NCBI RefSeq assembly: GCF_019931165.1
Contig: NZ_JAIOUP010000001.1
Coordinates: 372,001 to 436,000, forward strand
DNA length: 64,000 bases
From: Schnuerera sp. xch1
GTDB lineage: Bacteria; Bacillota; Clostridia; Tissierellales; Tepidimicrobiaceae
Direction of reading: 5' to 3'
Shown one piece after another: positions 35,034 through 43,836 of the stretch (position 1 is the stretch's first letter; each line of letters begins with the position of its first letter). The notes beneath the pieces were generated by a model that was not told where the DNA came from, ran no database searches, and saw nothing but the letters and a program-made list of their open reading frames with translations. A program made the position numbers and the translations under genes.

Positions 35034-36481
35034 TATAATATCTCCTTCAATGCCTTTTGTATACCCTTTCTCTCAATACTGATTAGATATTTAGTTACTA
35101 AATCTTTTAACCCTTCAACTTCATTTAAATTCATCTTCCATAGTGCTTCTAGATGTAAAACAGTCTCTGCAATATATTCTAAATACTTATCAGAGCCATC
35201 ATATTCACTCCATAGTCTTGAAAACAATTCAAGATATTCCGGATTGTCAGATAAATTGATTTTTTCACCATTTCTTTCTCCCTTATAAAACTTAATCAAT
35301 GCAGCAAGTGAGAATAATAGCTTTTCAGGTAACTTATCCTTTCCTTCTATATAGTCCAAGATGGATGGTAGAACTCTCGTCTCAAATTTACTCATAGAGT
35401 TTAAAGAAATACTCATCAAATAATGTTTTATAAATGGGTTTCTAAATCTATCCAATACATCAAATGCAAAACCTTCAGACTCTTCCTTTGGATAATTCAT
35501 GGCAGGGACAATCTCATCAAAAATAGTTGATCTGATGAACTCTCCTACTACTTTATCATCCACAGAATCCTTCACAGTATCAAGACCATATAGATATGCA
35601 ACTGGAACCATAGTAGTATGAGCACCATTGAGTATCCTAACCTTTCTGGTCCTATATGGAGTTAAATCATCAACAAAAAGTACATTTAATCCTATCTCAT
35701 CTGCAGGAAATTCATCTCTAATTCCCTTTGGTCCTTCTATAACCCATAGATGAAAGTACTCACCCTCTACTAAAAATTCGTCTTCATATCCAAGTTCTTT
35801 CTGTATCATATCTGCGCTTTCCTTTGGATATCCAGGTACTATTCGATCTACTAAGGTATTGTAAAATATATTGGCTTCATCAATCCAATGGGTAAACCCA
35901 TCTTCCAGGTCCCAATCTTTAGAAAGTTTTAATATGATCTCTTTAAGTTTTTGGCCATTTTTATCAATTAATTCACATGGCAAAAATAACAATCCTTTAT
36001 CCATGTCACCATTGAAAAATTTGTACCTGTGGTATAAAAACGAAGTCACTTTACCTGGGAAAGAACTTTGAGGTCTATCCTCTAATCTATCATTTTCATC
36101 ATATACAATACCCGCCTCTGTAGTATTTGATATTATAAATCTTATATCTGGGTTCTCTGCAGACTTTAAATATTCATCATAATCTCTGTAGGTATTGATA
36201 CCGTGAGTGATAGAATTGATAACAACTTTTTTATCGACAAGCTTTCCCTTGTCAATACCCTTCATTAGTAGAGTATATAGTCCATCCTGTTCATTTAATT
36301 CGTATACTTTATCATTCTTTCTAGGACCTACTACAAATACTCCTGTATTAAAGTCTAATTTTTTATTCATCTTGTCTACTATCCAATCAACGAAAGCCCT
36401 TAAAAAATTCCCCTCTCCAAATTGCAATATTCTTTCAGGATACCTTTTATAATCCCTATACACAGATTTATTTAATTGCAT
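35033..36481 (-). CDS. uxaB: Tagaturonate reductase (altronate oxidoreductase)
   Basis: 482 residues, mannitol dehydrogenase family. NAD motif 'LQFGEGNFLRAFVDW' near 18-32; 'DRIVPGYP' and 'RILNGAHTTMVP' hold the catalytic Lys/Asn/His region variants of UxaB. It reduces tagaturonate to altronate for the dehydratase that follows. It lies four bases after the IclR regulator gene. Confidence 0.94.
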   Translation of the reverse strand: MQLNKSVYRDYKRYPERILQFGEGNFLRAFVDWIVDKMNKKLDFNTGVFVVGPRKNDKVYELNEQDGLYTLLMKGIDKGKLVDKKVVINSITHGINTYRDYDEYLKSAENPDIRFIISNTTEAGIVYDENDRLEDRPQSSFPGKVTSFLYHRYKFFNGDMDKGLLFLPCELIDKNGQKLKEIILKLSKDWDLEDGFTHWIDEANIFYNTLVDRIVPGYPKESADMIQKELGYEDEFLVEGEYFHLWVIEGPKGIRDEFPADEIGLNVLFVDDLTPYRTRKVRILNGAHTTMVPVAYLYGLDTVKDSVDDKVVGEFIRSTIFDEIVPAMNYPKEESEGFAFDVLDRFRNPFIKHYLMSISLNSMSKFETRVLPSILDYIEGKDKLPEKLLFSLAALIKFYKGERNGEKINLSDNPEYLELFSRLWSEYDGSDKYLEYIAETVLHLEALWKMNLNEVEGLKDLVTKYLISIERKGIQKALKEIL

Positions 36482-36485
36482 CTTA

Positions 36486-37247
36486 TCACCCCCTATAACC
36501 GAGCTCTTTTGAGATTAGATTAGCGCATTTTTTAACCTCATTGGCAATTTCTTCAACCTTTTCTTCAGTCACTCTTATTGTAGGTCCAGATACACTGATT
36601 GCTCCTTCTACTTCACCATGAAAGTTAAAAACTGGAACACCTACACACCTAACCCCTTGCTCATTCTCTTCATTGTCAACTGCATAACCTTGTAATCTAA
36701 TCTTATCTAATTCATTGCGAAATACATCATAATCTGTAATAGTATTTTCTGTATATTTTTTGATATCACTATTATTCCATATCTCGTTGACTTCCTCCTC
36801 ATCTAAATATGCTAGTATAGCCTTCCCAACAGAAGTGCAATATAGAGGTGATCTTCTACCAATATGTGATACCATTTGTATAGTATTTTTAGCCTCAACT
36901 TTGTCGATATATACGATATCATTATCATCACGTACTACTAGATGGACAACTTCATTAAATGTTTTCATTAAGTCTTCTGTATAGATTTTAGAAGCCTTTA
37001 AGATATCCATATCAGCGATTACCCTATTTCCTAATTCAAAGAGTTTTATGGTAAGTCTATATTTATTTGTTCGTTTATCTTGTATTACATATCCTTTATA
37101 AATCAAAGTCCTTAACAATCTATGAACTGTACTCTTATGAAGTCCTATCCTTTCACTTATTTCCGTAATTCCTAATCCATCTTCAAAATATGACATCAAT
37201 TCCAAAATAGATAATGTCCTATCAACAGATTGTACTACTTCTCCCAT
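36486..37247 (-). CDS. IclR-family transcriptional regulator (KdgR-like)
   Basis: 253 residues: N-terminal winged helix-turn-helix ('GITEISERIGLHKSTVHRLLRTL' region, about 23-45) and a C-terminal IclR effector domain ('GRRSPLYCTSVGKAILAY', 'DNEENEQGVRCVGVPVF'). Position at the head of the uronate operon, divergent from the KDPG aldolase gene, points to a repressor released by 2-keto-3-deoxygluconate, as for KdgR. A 7-1-7 palindrome in the divergent region is a probable operator. Confidence 0.88.
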   Translation of the reverse strand: MGEVVQSVDRTLSILELMSYFEDGLGITEISERIGLHKSTVHRLLRTLIYKGYVIQDKRTNKYRLTIKLFELGNRVIADMDILKASKIYTEDLMKTFNEVVHLVVRDDNDIVYIDKVEAKNTIQMVSHIGRRSPLYCTSVGKAILAYLDEEEVNEIWNNSDIKKYTENTITDYDVFRNELDKIRLQGYAVDNEENEQGVRCVGVPVFNFHGEVEGAISVSGPTIRVTEEKVEEIANEVKKCANLISKELGYRG

Positions 37248-37332
37248 TTGTTTATCTCTCCTTAAGTAATAAATATTAACGTCTTTTTATAGTCACAAAT
37301 TATTTATATATTTAAAATATCAAGAATTATTA

Positions 37333-37361
37333 TTGTAAATATTTTCATTATTTATTATAAT
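37333..37361 (+). promoter_or_regulatory. Promoter of the eda-kdgK operon
   Basis: TTGTAA (37333-37338), exact 17-bp spacer, TATAAT (37356-37361), about 70 bp before the aldolase start. Confidence 0.7.
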
Positions 37362-37394
37362 ATAACATAATAAGTTTTGCAATACAATATATCG

Positions 37395-37409
37395 TTTCAT
37401 ATTATGAAA
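37395..37409. promoter_or_regulatory. Probable IclR/KdgR operator
   Basis: TTTCATATTATGAAA is a perfect 7-1-7 palindrome, about 30 bp downstream of the -10 and before the aldolase ribosome site. Position suits a roadblock repressor site. IclR-type regulators commonly bind TTTCA-type palindromes. Confidence 0.55.
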
Positions 37410-37432
37410 AAAATTTTAAGGGGGATTTCTTA

Positions 37433-38065
37433 ATGAGAAAATATGAAGTACTACAACGTATCGAAGAGATTGGTGTAGTAGCAGTAGTAAGAGCAGAAAA
37501 TAGTAAAAAAGCTAAAACAATTGCTTTAGCATGTATGGAAGGTGGCATTGATTCCATTGAAATTACTTTTACAGTACCAGGTGCTGATGATGTAATAAAG
37601 AATCTTACAAAAGAATTTGGTGATAGATTGCTAGTCGGAGCTGGAACAGTGCTTGACAGCGAAACAGCTAGAATAGCTATAATAGCTGGCGCTAAATATA
37701 TTGTAAGCCCAGCATTCGATTTAGAAACTGCAAAATTATGCAATAGATATCAAGTCCCTTATATGCCTGGATGTATGACAATTACTGAAATGATTACTGC
37801 TATGGAAGCAGGAGCTGATGTTATTAAGGTGTTCCCGGGAAGTGCATTAGGTCCTTCATTTGTTAAAGCTGTTAAAGGTCCTTTACCTCAAGCTGTATTG
37901 ATGCCTACAGGTGGGGTTAGTATTGACAATGTGGGACAATGGATTGAGAATGGCTGTATAGCTGTTGGTGTAGGTGGTAATCTTACAAAAGGTAGCAGCG
38001 AAAATATGACTAGTGCTGCAAAAGAATTTGTAAAAAAAATAAAAGAAGCTAGAAATAGAAACTAA
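37433..38065 (+). CDS. eda: 2-keto-3-deoxy-6-phosphogluconate aldolase
   Basis: 210 residues, class I aldolase. Schiff-base Lys in 'GADVIKVFPGSALG', Glu in 'GIDSIEITFTVPGA', and 'GAGTVLD'. It splits KDPG to pyruvate and glyceraldehyde 3-phosphate, the last step of the uronate pathway. It lies 21 bp before kdgK. A GGGGG site precedes the ATG. Confidence 0.95.
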   Translation: MRKYEVLQRIEEIGVVAVVRAENSKKAKTIALACMEGGIDSIEITFTVPGADDVIKNLTKEFGDRLLVGAGTVLDSETARIAIIAGAKYIVSPAFDLETAKLCNRYQVPYMPGCMTITEMITAMEAGADVIKVFPGSALGPSFVKAVKGPLPQAVLMPTGGVSIDNVGQWIENGCIAVGVGGNLTKGSSENMTSAAKEFVKKIKEARNRN

Positions 38066-38086
38066 AATTATAGAGGAGGCATTTTA

Positions 38087-39109
38087 ATGAAAAAAGTTGT
38101 AACTTTAGGAGAAATAATGCTTAGGCTTTCAACTCCAAGATATGAAAGATTTGTACAAGCTGATTCCTTTGATGTAGTTTATGGTGGAGGAGAAGCTAAT
38201 GTAGCTGTGTCCCTTGCTAATTATGGTTATGATGCATATTTCATTACTAAACTACCTAAAAATGAAATAGGTCAAGCTGCAATTAATCATCTTAGAAGAT
38301 ATGGTGTTAATGATGATTATATAGCAAGAGGTGGGGATAGAGTTGGTATTTATTATTTAGAATCAGGTGCTTCAATGAGACCATCTAAAGTTATTTACGA
38401 TAGAGCTCATTCTGCAATAGCCGAAGCTGATGTTTCTGATTTTGATTTTGACGAAATATTTAAAGATGCTGACTGGTTCCATTTCTCCGGAATTACACCT
38501 GCTTTAAGTGATAAAGCCGCTATACTTACTGAAGAAGTTTTAAGAGCTGCTAAGAAACATGGTGTAACTACTTCTGTAGATTTGAATTATAGAAAAAAAC
38601 TATGGACTCCTGATGAAGCACAAAAAATAATGACAAATTTAATGCAATATGTTGATGTATGTATTGGTAATGAAGAAGATGCTCACTTAACTCTTGGATT
38701 TAAACCAGGTGAAACCAATGTAACATCTGGAGAATTAGAGCTAGCTGGCTATGAAAGTATATTTAAACAAATGATAGATAGATTTGGATTTAAATATGTG
38801 ATGAGCTCATTAAGAGAATCATATTCAGCATCAGATAATGGTTGGTCTGCATGTGCTTGGGATGGTAATGAATTCTATCATTCAAGAAAATATGATATAA
38901 GAATTGTGGATAGAGTTGGCGGTGGAGATTCTTTTGCATCTGGTGTTATTTATGGATTATTAGAAGATAAAAACTTTAAAGATGCCTTAGAGTTTGGAGT
39001 AGCTGCATCTGCATTAAAACACACTATCCATGGTGATTTTAATATGGTAACAATACCTGAAGTAGAAAATCTATTAAAAGGAGATGCTTCAGGTAGAGTT
39101 CAAAGATAA
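38087..39109 (+). CDS. kdgK: 2-keto-3-deoxygluconate kinase (PfkB family)
   Basis: 340 residues. PfkB signatures: 'GGGEANVAVSLANYGY' near 30-45 and the ATP/anion hole 'DRVGGGDSFASGVIYGL' near 284-300 with the catalytic Asp. It phosphorylates KDG from both the mannonate and altronate branches for the aldolase encoded just upstream. AGAGGAGG precedes the ATG. Confidence 0.93.
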   Translation: MKKVVTLGEIMLRLSTPRYERFVQADSFDVVYGGGEANVAVSLANYGYDAYFITKLPKNEIGQAAINHLRRYGVNDDYIARGGDRVGIYYLESGASMRPSKVIYDRAHSAIAEADVSDFDFDEIFKDADWFHFSGITPALSDKAAILTEEVLRAAKKHGVTTSVDLNYRKKLWTPDEAQKIMTNLMQYVDVCIGNEEDAHLTLGFKPGETNVTSGELELAGYESIFKQMIDRFGFKYVMSSLRESYSASDNGWSACAWDGNEFYHSRKYDIRIVDRVGGGDSFASGVIYGLLEDKNFKDALEFGVAASALKHTIHGDFNMVTIPEVENLLKGDASGRVQR

Positions 39110-39207
39110 GTAATGTTAATTTCATTTTATTTTCCATTTTAAAAGAGACAGATTGACATGATACTTCCAAAGTAGACAGTCTAATTAATTAAAAATAGAC
39201 TATCTAT

Positions 39208-39360
39208 TTGGAGGTATTTTTTATGAGCAAAAAACCAAAGTATAGTAAAGAGTTTAAGCTGTCAGTTATAGAAGAATATACTTCAGGGAAATATTCACAA
39301 TCAGATTTAACTGCTAAATATATTATAAATGCAGGAGTTATTAGTAGCTGGTTTATAGAA
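39208..39360 (+). mobile_element. Remnant of an IS3/IS150-type insertion sequence (orfA 5' end)
   Basis: A TTGGAGG site and ATG (39223) open a frame starting 'MSKKPKYSKEFKLSVIEEY', the helix-turn-helix start of IS3-family OrfA. Homology-like sequence runs for about 45 residues to 'SSWF', then the frame continues into unrelated DNA that is the 3' end of the convergent isomerase gene. OrfB and the right end are missing. Bases 39150-39205 contain short inverted repeats that may be the left IS end. Confidence 0.6.
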
Positions 39361-39368
39361 ATAAAGGA

Positions 39369-40142
39369 TTATGATACGTCCTTACCTTTTATTATCTCTT
39401 TTAGTGCTTTAGCATCTTTATAGAACTGTTCAATACTGTCATCTTTTACAAATTCAAGTAAGAAAAATCTATTTTCAAGATTGTTGGTGGACTTATTTAA
39501 TTTTGATACATATTCTTTCCACTCATCTAATCCACTATATAGATCCAGTCGTTCTATTACCTTCCATTGAAATACATGAATATTACTTATCCATTCTTTT
39601 ATAGTATCTATGTTGTTTAATCTATTTTGTACACTAATGTCTATAGCAGGTTGCCAATAAAGATACACATTTTCTTGATCTATTTCTTCCATAAACCTCT
39701 TAGCACTTTCTGCAGTATCAGTTAATGTCTTTTTATGGTATTCAAAATTAATATTTATTCCCCTATTAGAGGCTAATTTTGCTATTCTAATAGCATCTTC
39801 TACTACCCCTTTACGATAGTCCTCATCTGCATCTGAGGAGCCCTTTCTACCTGCCCATACCCTTATATCTTCAGCTCCTAAATTTACTGCCGTTTCTAAT
39901 ACATCTTCAAATGAATATTCATTTTCAATACCAACTCTATAATATGAACCATAGGAAGAAACCTCTAATCCATTCTCTATGGTTAAATTCCTCACCTTTT
40001 TAGCATTTTCATTATCCCCTGGCTTTACATGTACATCTGAACCCCATTCAATTGCATCTAAACCTGCTTTTTTTACAATTTCTATAACCTGTGTTGGAGT
40101 TAAATCTCTAAAAGTAATGGAACATAGTCCTGATTTATTCAA
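39369..40142 (-). CDS. Sugar phosphate isomerase/epimerase-family TIM-barrel protein
   Basis: 257 residues, AP endonuclease 2/xylose isomerase-like barrel. Metal-site regions: 'DAIEWGSDVHV', 'INFEYHKKTLTD', 'YLYWQPAIDI', 'IHVFQWK'. It lies 11 bp after the hydroxyacid dehydrogenase gene, so the two share a transcript. Function is not assignable more closely; acting on an oxidised or rearranged sugar acid is plausible from context. Confidence 0.8.
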   Translation of the reverse strand: MNKSGLCSITFRDLTPTQVIEIVKKAGLDAIEWGSDVHVKPGDNENAKKVRNLTIENGLEVSSYGSYYRVGIENEYSFEDVLETAVNLGAEDIRVWAGRKGSSDADEDYRKGVVEDAIRIAKLASNRGININFEYHKKTLTDTAESAKRFMEEIDQENVYLYWQPAIDISVQNRLNNIDTIKEWISNIHVFQWKVIERLDLYSGLDEWKEYVSKLNKSTNNLENRFFLLEFVKDDSIEQFYKDAKALKEIIKGKDVS

Positions 40143-40153
40143 AGTTAACCCTC

Positions 40154-41152
40154 CTAAGCCATCTTTTCATATTTTTCCTTTGTAACTTCCCATTTTAAGC
40201 TTTCACCATTTAGATATCTTTTAAGTTCCTCTAACATGAACTTGCCCATTCTACCTATCTCTTTGCCCTCACTACCAGCAATATGAGGAGTTAAAAATAC
40301 ATTATCCATATCATACAGTGGAGAATCTTCAGCTGGAGGTTCAGGATAGACTACATCTAAAAATGCAGTTATATCTTTCCTTTCCTTTAGAACCTCTATG
40401 AGTTCATTTTCTTTAACAATTGCTCCACGAGCTGTATTTATAAATACTCCATTTTCCTTCATAAGTTTAATGTGATCTCCTGTGATCATACCACGGGTAG
40501 AATCTAATAGAGGAGCATGAAGAGTTACAACATCACAGGTTTTAAACATTTCATCTAATGATACAAATTCAACCCCTAGTTCCTTCGCTTCTTCTTTTGT
40601 GAGTGAAGGGTGATAAACCGTGATATTTACATCGAAGTTTTTAAGCCTTTTTAATACTTCACTTCCTATAGCTCCCAAGGATATTATACCTACAGTGCTA
40701 TCAAATACCCCCTTTATATTCTGATGGGGTATCGATGGATATTCCCTAGTATTCTTTATTAAATTCTTCATTTGTACCACATTTTTAAGGCCAAATATTA
40801 TACTTGCAATTGTAAATTCAGCTACAGGAATAGCATTTGCAGCATTGGCCGTTGTAACCCTTATTCCCCTTTTCCACGATTCATCTGTTACTATTTTTTT
40901 TATAGTTCCAGCTCCATAAAACATAATCTTTAAATTTGGAGCATAATTTAGAAAATTTTCATTTAGATTAGGTCCACCCCAGCTAGAAAATATAACATCT
41001 ATATCTTTTAAAACATCAAGATTTTCTTCCACTTCTTTACTCGTCATGGGTTTTTGTTTTATATCTACTAAACTCTCTATCTCCTTTTTTATATTATCAG
41101 GATATACCTTGTCCATAACATCTTCATCCATTATAAATAGTCCTTTAACCAA
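40154..41152 (-). CDS. D-isomer-specific 2-hydroxyacid dehydrogenase family protein
   Basis: 332 residues. NAD-binding 'VGIISLGAIGSEVLKRL' near residues 145-161, then 'TARGAIVKENELIEVLK' and 'FLTPHIAGSEGKEIGRMG' with the catalytic Arg/Glu/His set. It interconverts 2-keto and 2-hydroxy acids. It lies about 100 bp downstream of the lyase gene on the same strand and may belong to the same regulon. Confidence 0.88.
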   Translation of the reverse strand: MVKGLFIMDEDVMDKVYPDNIKKEIESLVDIKQKPMTSKEVEENLDVLKDIDVIFSSWGGPNLNENFLNYAPNLKIMFYGAGTIKKIVTDESWKRGIRVTTANAANAIPVAEFTIASIIFGLKNVVQMKNLIKNTREYPSIPHQNIKGVFDSTVGIISLGAIGSEVLKRLKNFDVNITVYHPSLTKEEAKELGVEFVSLDEMFKTCDVVTLHAPLLDSTRGMITGDHIKLMKENGVFINTARGAIVKENELIEVLKERKDITAFLDVVYPEPPAEDSPLYDMDNVFLTPHIAGSEGKEIGRMGKFMLEELKRYLNGESLKWEVTKEKYEKMA

Positions 41153-41256
41153 TATTTAAAACCCCACTTTCATTTCAAAATCAATTAATACTAACCTTAA
41201 ACCAAATTAAACTGCAACTTCAGAGTATATCACTATATATGTATAGAAAAAATTAT

Positions 41257-43116
41257 TTAAAAGATTTTATCTCCATTTACAGTTAATTCTCCATATAAAA
41301 ATGTATTTTCAGATATATACAATTTACTTCCTTCATAAGTATCTTTATCTGAATAAAATACATCCATTATTTTTTTATCATTATTATCATATATATCAAA
41401 TCCAAAATAATACCTGTCTAAAATCTCAGTTCTGCTATTATCTTGAATTATTTTTCTCTTTTTAAGATATAACTTTTCTTTAGATATCACATTAACATAT
41501 ATTTCAAAATCGGTAAAATTATCTTTATATATTATTTTATCTGCATTTGACAGTTGATTATATACTTGTGAAATAAAGGTTGATCTAATATTTACATTTT
41601 TATTTGTAAAGCTCGTAAAATATACAGGTTTGTTATCAACTTCAAGTAAGAATCCATTATTAACCTCAGTAGTTTCTACCTGTGGATGTAATTGGAACCT
41701 TATTTGAATTTCATGATTTCCCATATTATCAACCACATCAATTATAGATAAAATATCTTGTTCCTTTGAATATAAAAATAATCTTTTTATTGTATAATTT
41801 AAATTATCTTTATCCTTACCACCGTATATAACCTTTACTACATTATATTTTTCATCATCATAAACTTTTGTAGCTATTGGTTCTCCAACCCTTGAATACT
41901 TCCACGACTTATCAACAATCATTTCGGGATTATCATCTATAATTATATTATTATGTGCATAACTAGATTTTAAAAATGATCTTATAGGAGAATTATCCAT
42001 GTAAGTAAATCTACCTGAATCAACTATATAATCATGCTCATATGCACTATAGTTAAAATGACCTAAACTGGAATGTCCATGGCCACTTCCATGTCTACCA
42101 TTAAATATACTAAAGTATGTTTTAGCAGACAGATCTTTATATATATAATTGCCACTTGACTTGCCCTCAAAAAATTTAGGATAAATATTATCATCAATCA
42201 AGTCAAGCAATTTTAATATAAATATTGCATTTGTAACATTTACATTATCACTATCATGTAATGGAACTAATTTTTCATTTAATGATTGCATATAGTGAGT
42301 TACATGAGAGGGTTTTTTCAACAGTTCCCTCATATTTATTGGACATTTTTTATTTGAAAGTTCAATATACATCAATAGGTATGAACACGACATGATTACT
42401 TCAAAATGATATAAAGGACTTTGTTCCCAGTGATAACCGTCATTATAGAATTGTAAATTTAATTGTTTTTCTAAAGTCTCATATGCCCATATCTCATCAT
42501 CCTTTGATAATGTATCTTCAAAAAATATATTGACCATAAGATAACCTGTTAATTGTAAAACTCCCCAATTGCTTAAGGTGTGCTTATCTATATAATTATT
42601 TTTTAAATAATTAGTCTGTGTTTTTAAAGACTCTTTTATATCTTTTATTTCATTTGAAGACAATTTTATATCTTCGGATACCAAAGCTAATGCTCTCATC
42701 CAATTTGTTAAACGTATGCCTGTATCTATAGTCCTCCAAGCACCTTTATTTTCTTTAGTTGAAATACTATTTTTATTTATCCATCCAAGGATAAATTCCT
42801 TTATTTTTTCTAAATATTTATTTTCATGTGTTATCTGATATGCCCATGAAAGCTCTAATAAAAATCCATGTCTATTGAGCATGTATGTCCATTCACCATC
42901 TCCATTTGGCTTTTCATTCCAATTTACCTCCTTTAAATGATAAGGAATATAACATGCTTCCATATCTAATGGATCATCAAACAAGAAAATATTATTTAAT
43001 AATAAATCTGCTTTATAAATTATATGTTTTGTATTTAATTGTCTGTTTATATTATTAATCCAATCAATGTCATTCATTTTTTTATAACAATCTTTAAAAA
43101 CCCTTAAACTATCCAT
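41257..43116 (-). CDS. Heparinase II/III-family polysaccharide/oligosaccharide lyase, cytoplasmic
   Basis: 619 residues: alpha/alpha toroid (about 50-330) and C-terminal beta-sandwich with the heparinase II/III motif 'GRHGSGHGHSSLGHFNYSAYEHDY' region near 340-365. The Tyr/His residues there are the likely catalytic ones. There is no signal peptide, so it acts inside the cell on imported oligosaccharides. It is adjacent to YajC-like and PTS genes in the same order as in the streptococcal hyaluronate locus. Substrate is probably a hyaluronate- or chondroitin-type uronide; this is inferred from context. Confidence 0.85.
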   Translation of the reverse strand: MDSLRVFKDCYKKMNDIDWINNINRQLNTKHIIYKADLLLNNIFLFDDPLDMEACYIPYHLKEVNWNEKPNGDGEWTYMLNRHGFLLELSWAYQITHENKYLEKIKEFILGWINKNSISTKENKGAWRTIDTGIRLTNWMRALALVSEDIKLSSNEIKDIKESLKTQTNYLKNNYIDKHTLSNWGVLQLTGYLMVNIFFEDTLSKDDEIWAYETLEKQLNLQFYNDGYHWEQSPLYHFEVIMSCSYLLMYIELSNKKCPINMRELLKKPSHVTHYMQSLNEKLVPLHDSDNVNVTNAIFILKLLDLIDDNIYPKFFEGKSSGNYIYKDLSAKTYFSIFNGRHGSGHGHSSLGHFNYSAYEHDYIVDSGRFTYMDNSPIRSFLKSSYAHNNIIIDDNPEMIVDKSWKYSRVGEPIATKVYDDEKYNVVKVIYGGKDKDNLNYTIKRLFLYSKEQDILSIIDVVDNMGNHEIQIRFQLHPQVETTEVNNGFLLEVDNKPVYFTSFTNKNVNIRSTFISQVYNQLSNADKIIYKDNFTDFEIYVNVISKEKLYLKKRKIIQDNSRTEILDRYYFGFDIYDNNDKKIMDVFYSDKDTYEGSKLYISENTFLYGELTVNGDKIF

Positions 43117-43117
43117 C

Positions 43118-43408
43118 CTATTTCACCTTATCCTTAGTTGCCTTCAAATCCCTTCCAACTATTGCTTGAGGTAAGACATTTATTTCTACCCCTTTAGCTA
43201 TTTCTACTAAATATCTATCCTCATTAATTGAAACTATTTTCCCAAAAATCCCAGAGGAAAGTATTATATAATCTCCTTCCTTCAGTTCCAAAGAGAACTG
43301 AAGGAAGGATTCACTTTCTTTTTTATTTCTTCTATACTGTAGATATGGGATTATTATAAAGGCAATAACTGCTATTGATATTGATAAAACCCACATTAGT
43401 TTTTCCAT
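43118..43408 (-). CDS. YajC-like membrane protein in a PTS operon
   Basis: 96 residues: one N-terminal transmembrane helix (about 5-25), then a small basic-beta domain with 'LKEGDYIILSSGIFGKIVSI', as in YajC of the Sec translocon. It is not the housekeeping yajC by context, as no secD or secF is here. Streptococcal hyaluronate PTS loci hold such a gene at the same place. A 15-bp perfect inverted repeat lies within the coding sequence. Its role in sugar uptake is unknown. Confidence 0.8.
   Translation of the reverse strand: MEKLMWVLSISIAVIAFIIIPYLQYRRNKKESESFLQFSLELKEGDYIILSSGIFGKIVSINEDRYLVEIAKGVEINVLPQAIVGRDLKATKDKVK
43274..43309 (-). repeat. 15-bp perfect inverted repeat inside the YajC-like gene
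   Basis: Arms 43274-43288 and 43295-43309 are exactly complementary with a six-base loop and a GC content well above the surroundings. It would form a very stable mRNA hairpin about one third into the gene. Confidence 0.85.
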
Positions 43409-43410
43409 TT

Positions 43411-43824
43411 TTATAACATCCCCGTAGACATATAGTTAACCATATCACTATTCTGACCTATAGCATCTTTTATGATGTTTTCCACATCTTCATCTTTAGG
43501 CTCAGATAATACAGTTCCCATTACTATCTCTAAGGCTAGACCCACCGATATTCCTGAAACCACATAATGATTATCTGAATATTGATTTTCTAACATAATT
43601 CTAGATGAAATTTGGTGGGGAGCACCACCAGTTAAATCTGCAAATACTATAACTCTAGAATTATTTTTGAAAATTTCATTCATTTCATTTTCTAAATCCT
43701 CATGGGTTCTTTGTTCATTTAAATTCAACGATAATATATTTTCATTTTTCCCTACCAACAATTCTAATGCCGAAACTACACCTGAGGGAAAGTCTCCATG
43801 ACCTACTACAACTACTTTATACAC
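43411..43824 (-). CDS. PTS EIIA component, mannose/fructose/N-acetylgalactosamine (Man) family
   Basis: 137 residues. Phosphorylated His9 in 'VVGHGDFPSG'; 'VFADLTGGAPHQ' is the second conserved loop. It accepts phosphate from HPr and passes it to EIIB. It is two bases from the YajC-like gene and follows EIID by 12 bases. Confidence 0.93.
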   Translation of the reverse strand: MYKVVVVGHGDFPSGVVSALELLVGKNENILSLNLNEQRTHEDLENEMNEIFKNNSRVIVFADLTGGAPHQISSRIMLENQYSDNHYVVSGISVGLALEIVMGTVLSEPKDEDVENIIKDAIGQNSDMVNYMSTGML

Positions 43825-43836
43825 TTTGATTTCCTC

